From positions 2,892,001 through 2,956,000 of the forward strand of contig NZ_CP049017.1 of assembly GCF_014236795.1 (NCBI RefSeq): a DNA stretch of 64,000 bases. Direction: 5' to 3'. The notes below the pieces were generated by a model, which was given only the letters and a program-made list of their open reading frames with translations, did no database searches and was not told the origin of the DNA. Made by a program: the position numbers and the translations under genes. This document shows, piece after piece, positions 58,858 through 64,000 of this stretch (position 1 is its first letter; every line of letters starts with the position of its first letter). This stretch comes from Xanthomonas theicola (GTDB lineage: Bacteria; Pseudomonadota; Gammaproteobacteria; Xanthomonadales; Xanthomonadaceae).

Positions 58858-60415
58858 GCGGCGCCTCCTCTCCCTGGGCCAGCAGTGCGCTCACGATCTT
58901 GTCCATGGCGCTGCCGCGCGAGCCTTTGACCAGGATGGTGGCCGCGATTCGGGACTCGGGACTCAGTGAAGTCGGGACTCGGGACTCGGGACTCGGGACT
59001 CGCAGGGGCGCAACGCCAGCGGACGCCGCACCGGTGCTCTCATGCATTTGCTCTGTTTCCTGCTCTTGATCCTGCTTTTCCCGAGTCCCGAGTCCCGAGT
59101 CCCGAGTCCCGACCGTGGCCGCACGCAGATCCGCGCGCAACGCGGCAATCAGCGCCGCGTGGCTGTCGAACACCCGTCCGTTCTCGCCGAACGCCTGCGC
59201 CGCGACGGCGCTGAGCGGGCCCAGCGCGTACAGCCGGGTCAACCCGGCGTCGCGCGCGCGGCGGCCACCGCTGGCGTGCAGCGCCTCGGCGCCGGCGCCA
59301 AGTTCGCGCATGTCGCCCAGCACCAGCCAGCGCTCGCCACCGGCCGCGGCCAGCGCGTCGATCGCCGCGGCCAGCGAACCGGGGTTGGCGTTGTAGCTGT
59401 CGTCGATCAACACCGCGCCGCCGGGCAGCGTGTGCGCGATCTGCCGCCCCGGCACCGGCTGCACCTGCGCCAGGCCGGCAGCGATCAGCGCCGGCGCGAT
59501 GTCCAGGGCCAGCGCCAGCGACGCGGCGGCCAGCGCGTTCATCAGGTTGTGGCGGCCGGGCAGCGGCAGCGTCGTCTCGGCCTCGCCGTGCGGGGTGACC
59601 AGCACGAACTGCGAGCGGTCCGCGCGCGCGCGCAACTGCGTGGCGGTGACCTCGGCGCTGGCCTGCAGACCGAAGCGCAGGACACGCGGGGCCAGCGGCG
59701 TCGGCAGGCGCTGCTCGAACCACAGGCCGAAGGCATCGTCGGCGTTGATCGCCGCGGTGCCGTCGGCAGACAGCGCGGCATAGACCGCGCCCTTGGTCTG
59801 CGCCACGCCGAGCAGGCTACCCATGCATTCCAGGTGCGCCGAGGCGACGTTGTTCACCAGCGCCGCGTGCGGGGCGACGATGTCGGTCAGGTAGGCGATG
59901 TCGCCCGGCTTGCCGGCGCCCATCTCGTAGATCGCGTAGTCGGCCGCGTCCGGCGCCTCGATCACCGCCAGCGGCAGGCCGATCTCGTTGTTGCGGTTGC
60001 CGGGATTGGCGTAGACGCTGCCGCCGTGCGCGCGGCAGGCGTGCTGCAGGATCGCCAGCAGCAGCGACTTGACGCTGGTCTTGCCATTGCTGCCGGTGAT
60101 CGCCGCCACCCGCGTGGCGCGGCCGCGCTGCATGCCGGCGGCGATCCGCGCCAGCGCCAGCTGGGTGTCGGCGGCCAGGATCTGCGGCAGTTCGCTCTGC
60201 GGCTGCAGCACGTCCACCAACAACGCACTGGCGCCGCGCGCGGCGGCGTCGACGGCGAAGTCGTGGCCGTCGAAGCGCTCGCCGCGCAGCGCCACGTACA
60301 GGCTGCCCGGCGCCAGCGTGCGGGTGTCGTGGGCAATCGCATCGATCGCCACGTCGTCGCCATGCAGTTCGGCGCCGGCCCAGTGCGCGATCATCGACAG
60401 CGGCAGGCGCTTCAT
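58847..60415 (-). CDS. murF: UDP-MurNAc-tripeptide--D-Ala-D-Ala ligase with internal repeat-encoded insert
   Basis: The 522-residue enzyme adds D-Ala-D-Ala to the stem peptide. The core has [60 protein letters not shown] and [20 protein letters not shown]. Between RADLRAATV (residue ~434) and [20 protein letters not shown] (~490) lies about 55 residues encoded by heptad-repeat copy 7. In other MurF proteins these blocks are nearly contiguous. The conserved C-terminal KGSRG motif remains in frame, so the protein is probably functional with an added loop. The start overlaps murE as ATGA. Confidence 0.92.
   Translation of the reverse strand: MKRLPLSMIAHWAGAELHGDDVAIDAIAHDTRTLAPGSLYVALRGERFDGHDFAVDAAARGASALLVDVLQPQSELPQILAADTQLALARIAAGMQRGRATRVAAITGSNGKTSVKSLLLAILQHACRAHGGSVYANPGNRNNEIGLPLAVIEAPDAADYAIYEMGAGKPGDIAYLTDIVAPHAALVNNVASAHLECMGSLLGVAQTKGAVYAALSADGTAAINADDAFGLWFEQRLPTPLAPRVLRFGLQASAEVTATQLRARADRSQFVLVTPHGEAETTLPLPGRHNLMNALAAASLALALDIAPALIAAGLAQVQPVPGRQIAHTLPGGAVLIDDSYNANPGSLAAAIDALAAAGGERWLVLGDMRELGAGAEALHASGGRRARDAGLTRLYALGPLSAVAAQAFGENGRVFDSHAALIAALRADLRAATVGTRDSGLGTREKQDQEQETEQMHESTGAASAGVAPLRVPSPESRVPTSLSPESRIAATILVKGSRGSAMDKIVSALLAQGEEAPHAA
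58947..59113. repeat. Inverted heptad-repeat element, copy 7 (inside murF)
   Basis: The left arm 58947-59002 is GGGACTC repeated (two units, a short break, then four units). The right arm 59080-59112 is AGTCCCG repeated four to five times. The 77-base core includes CATGCATTTGCTCTGTTTCC and CTCTTGATCCTGC. The GGGACTC tract has four G-runs with four-base loops. Its length allows in-frame translation in murF. Confidence 0.8.
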
Positions 60416-61920
60416 CGCGCGCGCTCTCCGGCCTGTATTTGGCTGGCCTGTGCGGCACGCGCCTGCAGCGCCTGCGCGGCGATCTCGCTGTCGTCGAACC
60501 GATGCTTGATGCCGGCTATCTCCTGGTACGGCTCGTGGCCCTTGCCGGCGATCAGCACGATGTCCTCGCTGCCGGCCTCGCCGACCGCGCGGGCGATGGC
60601 CTGCGCGCGGTCGCGCTGCACGCGCACCGCGTGCATGTCGCTGAACCCGACCAGGATGTCGGCGACGATGCGGTCGCCGTCCTCGCCGCGCGGATTGTCG
60701 TCGGTGACGATCACCGCGTCGGCCAGGCGTTGCGCGATCGCCGCCATCTGTGGACGCTTGCCGGCGTCGCGCTCGCCGCCACAGCCGAACACGCACAGCA
60801 GACGACCGTGCGCGTGGCCGCGCAGGCTGTCCAGCGCCTGCTCCAGCGCGTCCGGGGTATGCGCATAGTCCACCACCACCAGCGGTTGCGCGTGCGCGCC
60901 GCCGAGACGGTGCATGCGCCCGCGGATCGGCTGCAGCTGCGACAGCGTCGCGGCGATGCGCGCCGGCGCCACGTCCAGCGCATGCAGCGCGCCGGCCACC
61001 GCCAGCAGGTTGTCGACGTTGAAGCGGCCGAGCAGCGCCGACTGCACCGCATGGCGCGCACCGTCGATCGCCAGCTCGAAGCCGATGCCGCGCACGTCCA
61101 GGCGCAGCGCCTCGGCACGCAGCATCGCGCCGGCATGGCCGCGCGAGCTGACCCCGATGCGGCGCAGCGCCGGGTCCAGCGTCGCCAGCAGCGCGCGGCC
61201 GAACGCGTCGTCGGCATTGAGCACCGCCGCCTTCAGCCCCGGCGTGGCAAACAGGCGCGCCTTGGCCGCGCCGTAGCCGGCCATGTCGCCGTGGTAGTCC
61301 AGATGGTCACGGGTGAGATTGGTGAACACCGCGACATCGAAATGCACCGCATCCACGCGGCCCTGGTCCAGCGCATGCGAACTCACCTCCATCGCCACCG
61401 CCTGCGCGCCGGCATCGCGCAGCTGCGCCAGCAGCGCATGCGTGTGCAGCACCAGCGGCGTGGTGAAGCCGGTCGGCACCACGTCGCCGTACAGGCCGGC
61501 GCCGAGCGTGCCGATGCTGCCGCTGCGCGTGCCCAGGCACTGCCAGGCCTGGACCAGCAGTTGCACGGTGGAGGTCTTGCCGTTGGTGCCGGTGACCCCG
61601 ACCATCGTCATCGCCTGCGACGGATGGCCGTGGAACCGGTCGGCCATCGCGCCCAGGCGCGCGCGCAGGCCCGGCACCGCGATCGCGTCGGCCGGCGCCG
61701 GCAGGTCGGCCGGCGCCGGCGGCTCGAACAGGACCGCCGCGGCCCCGTTGGCGCGCGCCTGCGCGGCGAAGCCGAGCCCGTGCGCGCCGAAGCCGGCGAT
61801 CGCCACGAACGCGTCGCCGGGCCGTACCTGGCGGCTGTCCATCGCCAGCCCGGACACGGCCACCTCGCCAGCCAGCGCCAGGTCCGGCAGCAGGTGCGCC
61901 AGCGGCAACACGCGGCTCAC
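60412..61920 (-). CDS. murE: UDP-MurNAc-L-alanyl-D-glutamate--diaminopimelate ligase
   Basis: The 502-residue enzyme adds meso-DAP. It has [20 protein letters not shown], the ATP motif [60 protein letters not shown], and [15 protein letters not shown], where DNPR marks DAP specificity. The start is GTG 61920, overlapping the ftsI stop as GTGA. No ATG is available nearer the domain. Confidence 0.95.
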   Translation of the reverse strand: MSRVLPLAHLLPDLALAGEVAVSGLAMDSRQVRPGDAFVAIAGFGAHGLGFAAQARANGAAAVLFEPPAPADLPAPADAIAVPGLRARLGAMADRFHGHPSQAMTMVGVTGTNGKTSTVQLLVQAWQCLGTRSGSIGTLGAGLYGDVVPTGFTTPLVLHTHALLAQLRDAGAQAVAMEVSSHALDQGRVDAVHFDVAVFTNLTRDHLDYHGDMAGYGAAKARLFATPGLKAAVLNADDAFGRALLATLDPALRRIGVSSRGHAGAMLRAEALRLDVRGIGFELAIDGARHAVQSALLGRFNVDNLLAVAGALHALDVAPARIAATLSQLQPIRGRMHRLGGAHAQPLVVVDYAHTPDALEQALDSLRGHAHGRLLCVFGCGGERDAGKRPQMAAIAQRLADAVIVTDDNPRGEDGDRIVADILVGFSDMHAVRVQRDRAQAIARAVGEAGSEDIVLIAGKGHEPYQEIAGIKHRFDDSEIAAQALQARAAQASQIQAGERAR

Positions 61921-63785
61921 TGGCGGGTCTCCTGCAGTGGCGCCGGCAGCGCAGCCGGCGGCGCGGACGCGTGCGCGCTGGGCAAGGCGGCGTCCACTTC
62001 CGCCGCGGCGTCGGGAACGATGGCCGGATCCGGCTCCACCGGCGCCGGCGGCGGCGCATGACCGCTCTTGCCGGCCGCCTGCGCCGCCAGCCACGCCTGG
62101 ATGTCGTCCGGCGGTACGTCCATCAGCCGCAGCGCGCCTTCCATCACGTTGTGGAACACCGGCGCGGAGACCAGGCCGCCGTAGTACTTGGCGCCCTGCG
62201 GATCGTTGATCACGATGACCGTGGCGAAGCGTGGGTTGGTCGCCGGCACCAGCCCGGCGAACAGCGCGTTGTAGTGACCGCGGATATAGCCGCCGGGGCC
62301 GTTCAGGCGCGCCGTGCCGGTCTTGCCGGCGACATGGTAGCCGAGCACCGCCGCGCCCTTGGCGCCGCCCTGGGTCACCACGGTCTCCATCATCGACACC
62401 ACTTCCCGGGCCACTTGCGGGCTGATCACCTCGCGCACTTCCTGGTGCTGGCCCTTGACGAAGGTCGGCTGCATCAACTTGCCGTTGTTGCCCAGTGCGG
62501 TGTAGGCGGTGGCGATCTGCAGCGGCGTCACCGAAAGGCCGTAGCCATAGGACATCGTGGTCTTGGTGGTGCCGTACCAGCTCGGGCTGCCGGGATGCGA
62601 CACGACGCCGGCCGATTCGCCGGGGAACCCGCTGTGCGGCGCGGCGCCGTAGCCGAACTTGCGCACCGACTGGTAGAACGCCTGGTCGTCCAGCTTGGCG
62701 ACGATCTTGGCGGCGCCGATGTTGGAACTGCGCGTGATCACCCCGGTGACGTTGAGCACGCCGTTGTTGCGCGGCACGTCGCGGATCGTGTACCGCCCCA
62801 GGCTCATGTAGCCGGGATTGGTGTCGATGAGCGTGTTCGGCGTGACCACCCCGACCTGCAGCGCGGTGGCCACCGTCAGCGGCTTCATCGTCGAACCCGG
62901 CTCGACCAGATCGGTGACCGCGCGGTTGCGGCGCGCATCGGAATTAACCCCGCTGACCGAATTCGGGTTGTAGGTCGGCAGGTTGACCATCGCCAACACT
63001 TCGCCGCTGGCCACGTCCAGGATCACGATCGAGCCGGCCGCGGCCTTGTTGTCTTCCAGGGCCTTGCGCAGCTCCTTGTAGGCCAGGAACTGGATGCGGC
63101 GGTCGATGCTCAAGGTCAGGTCCTTGCCCGGCTGGGCCGGCTTGACCAGGTCGATGCTCTCCACGATCGCGCCCTTGCGGTCGCGGATCACCCGCTTGGA
63201 GCCGGGCTTGCCGCGCAGCCATTCGTCGAACGCCAGTTCCAGTCCTTCCTGGCCGCGGTCGTCGATGTTAGTGAAGCCGAGCACGTGCGCCATCGCTTCG
63301 CCCTGCGGATAGAAGCGGCGGAACTCGCGCTGCGAGAACACGCCCGGGATGCCCAGCGCGACCACCGCATGCGCCTTGTCCGGATTGATCCGGCGCTTGA
63401 GGTACATGAATTCCTTGTCCGTCTTCTGCGACAGCTTGGCGGCCAGTTCGTCGCTCGGCAGTTCCAGCGCCTGCGCCAGCTGCGGGATGCGATCGGGATT
63501 GCGCAGCAGTTCCTGCGGATTGGCCCAGATCGACTCCACCGGCGTGGATACCGCCAGCGGCTCGCCGTTGCGGTCGGTGATCATGCCGCGCGAAGTGGCG
63601 ATCGGCAGCTCGCGCAGATAGCGCGCCTCGCCCTGGCGCTGGTAGAAATCGCTGTTGATCAGCTGCACGTAGGCGGCGCGGCCGATCAGCGTGACCGAGC
63701 ACAGGCTCAGCGCCGCGCCAACCAGGACCAGGCGGCCGCGCAGGTTGAAGTGGCTGCGCGCGCGGTTGCGGCCGGTCTTGCTCAT
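61917..63785 (-). CDS. ftsI: Peptidoglycan transpeptidase FtsI (PBP3)
   Basis: The 622-residue division transpeptidase has an N-terminal membrane helix ([20 protein letters not shown]), a pedestal domain ([20 protein letters not shown]) and a penicillin-binding domain. The catalytic motifs are GSTMKPL (SxxK), RSSNIG (SxN) and AGKTGTAR (KTG). A Pro/Ala-rich tail of about 45 residues follows. ATG 63785 overlaps the ftsL stop. It works with FtsW in septal wall synthesis. Confidence 0.96.
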   Translation of the reverse strand: MSKTGRNRARSHFNLRGRLVLVGAALSLCSVTLIGRAAYVQLINSDFYQRQGEARYLRELPIATSRGMITDRNGEPLAVSTPVESIWANPQELLRNPDRIPQLAQALELPSDELAAKLSQKTDKEFMYLKRRINPDKAHAVVALGIPGVFSQREFRRFYPQGEAMAHVLGFTNIDDRGQEGLELAFDEWLRGKPGSKRVIRDRKGAIVESIDLVKPAQPGKDLTLSIDRRIQFLAYKELRKALEDNKAAAGSIVILDVASGEVLAMVNLPTYNPNSVSGVNSDARRNRAVTDLVEPGSTMKPLTVATALQVGVVTPNTLIDTNPGYMSLGRYTIRDVPRNNGVLNVTGVITRSSNIGAAKIVAKLDDQAFYQSVRKFGYGAAPHSGFPGESAGVVSHPGSPSWYGTTKTTMSYGYGLSVTPLQIATAYTALGNNGKLMQPTFVKGQHQEVREVISPQVAREVVSMMETVVTQGGAKGAAVLGYHVAGKTGTARLNGPGGYIRGHYNALFAGLVPATNPRFATVIVINDPQGAKYYGGLVSAPVFHNVMEGALRLMDVPPDDIQAWLAAQAAGKSGHAPPPAPVEPDPAIVPDAAAEVDAALPSAHASAPPAALPAPLQETRQ

Positions 63786-64000
63786 GGCCGCACCACCACG
63801 ATGTCGCCGGTTTCCGGAAACTTCATGCCCAGCCGCCCGCGCGCGACCTGGTCGACGCGATTGCTTTCCGCCCAGGTCGCCTGCTCCAGCTGCAGCCGGC
63901 CGAATTCGATGTTCAGTTCGTCGCGGCTGTGCTCCAGCCGCGACAGCTCGACGAACAGCTGGCGGTGGCGATGGCGCATGTACACCACGCCGATCGCCGA
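63782..64000 (-). CDS. ftsL: Cell-division protein FtsL, C-terminal part (runs off window)
   Basis: The last 72 residues are present: an end of the membrane helix (SAIGVVYMRHRHRQLFVELS) and a leucine-zipper-like coiled coil (RLEHSRDELNIEFGRLQLEQ), then [20 protein letters not shown] to the stop. FtsL pairs with FtsB and FtsQ in the divisome. The N-terminus lies beyond the right edge. Its stop overlaps ftsI as ATGA. Confidence 0.88.
   Translation of the reverse strand, partial: SAIGVVYMRHRHRQLFVELSRLEHSRDELNIEFGRLQLEQATWAESNRVDQVARGRLGMKFPETGDIVVVRP

Noticed and set aside
58947..59004. Tandem GGGACTC units as a CRISPR array
   Set aside because: The units are 7 bases with no spacers, the two arms are inverted to each other, and no cas gene is present.

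Overview
The window is GC-rich gammaproteobacterial chromosome, most likely Xanthomonas or a very close relative. The evidence is the complete dcw operon with the order ftsL-ftsI-murE-murF-mraY-ftsW-murG-murC-ddlB-ftsQ-ftsA-ftsZ (no murD), followed by lpxC, an M23 peptidase, secA and a MutT/TMP-synthase fusion; a Xanthomonas-style TonB-dependent receptor next to a glycoside hydrolase and a LacI regulator; and IS5-, IS30-, IS110- and IS3-type sequences usual in that genus. The genus call is inference from gene order and protein style; no rRNA is present.

Layout. 0-3.7 kb: carbohydrate-utilisation locus (TonB-dependent receptor, GH30 glycosidase, LacI regulator) with one perfect 14-bp palindromic operator in the divergent promoter region. 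3.8-13.3 kb: housekeeping and accessory genes (serine beta-lactamase-like hydrolase, broken DUF72 gene, EamA transporter, GAF-GGDEF cyclase, RluF-type pseudouridine synthase, DeaD-type RNA helicase, ECF-like sigma factor with a partner membrane protein, S4 protein). 13.3-16.2 kb: a UbiH-like monooxygenase gene broken by an IS30 element. 16.3-25.2 kb: MAPEG, DUF4019, a ClpP-fold lipoprotein, the AlkA-Ogt alkylation-repair pair, an IS110 element inserted in a REP-like repeat, a broken NPP-type phosphodiesterase, and ClcA. 25.2-36.2 kb: an accessory island made of a decayed Tn4371-like conjugative element (TrbI, TrbK, relaxase, TraF, DUF2840 and partition fragments), three IS5-family insertions, a hairpin-dense stretch, and an intact three-gene module (ribbon-helix-helix protein, PHP plus SMC-like ATPase of TrlF type, AlbA_2/ATPase protein) that is the best candidate for a defence system. 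36.3-43 kb: broken GH13 gene, metF, DUF4124 protein, MutT fusion, another IS5-type element, an AT-richer orphan gene and IS3 debris. 43.2-64 kb: secA, lpxC and the dcw operon, all on the minus strand, ending inside ftsL.

The most unusual signal is a family of about 120-180-bp elements whose ends are inverted arrays of a 7-base unit (GGGACTC, GGGACTG or GGGACCG) around a variable core. At least seven clear copies occur. Five sit in the dcw operon at gene junctions or inside the 3' parts of genes; three of these (in ftsQ, murG and murF) are translated in frame, adding about 50-65 residues to essential proteins while the 4-bp ATGA start/stop overlaps are kept. I do not recognise a named family for them.

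Many genes carry frameshifts or stops (DUF72, UbiH, NPP, GH13, TraF, DUF2840, three transposases). Some lesions are clearly biological, for example an exact 8-bp tandem duplication and two IS copies that share the same lesions, but assembly error should be excluded for the others.
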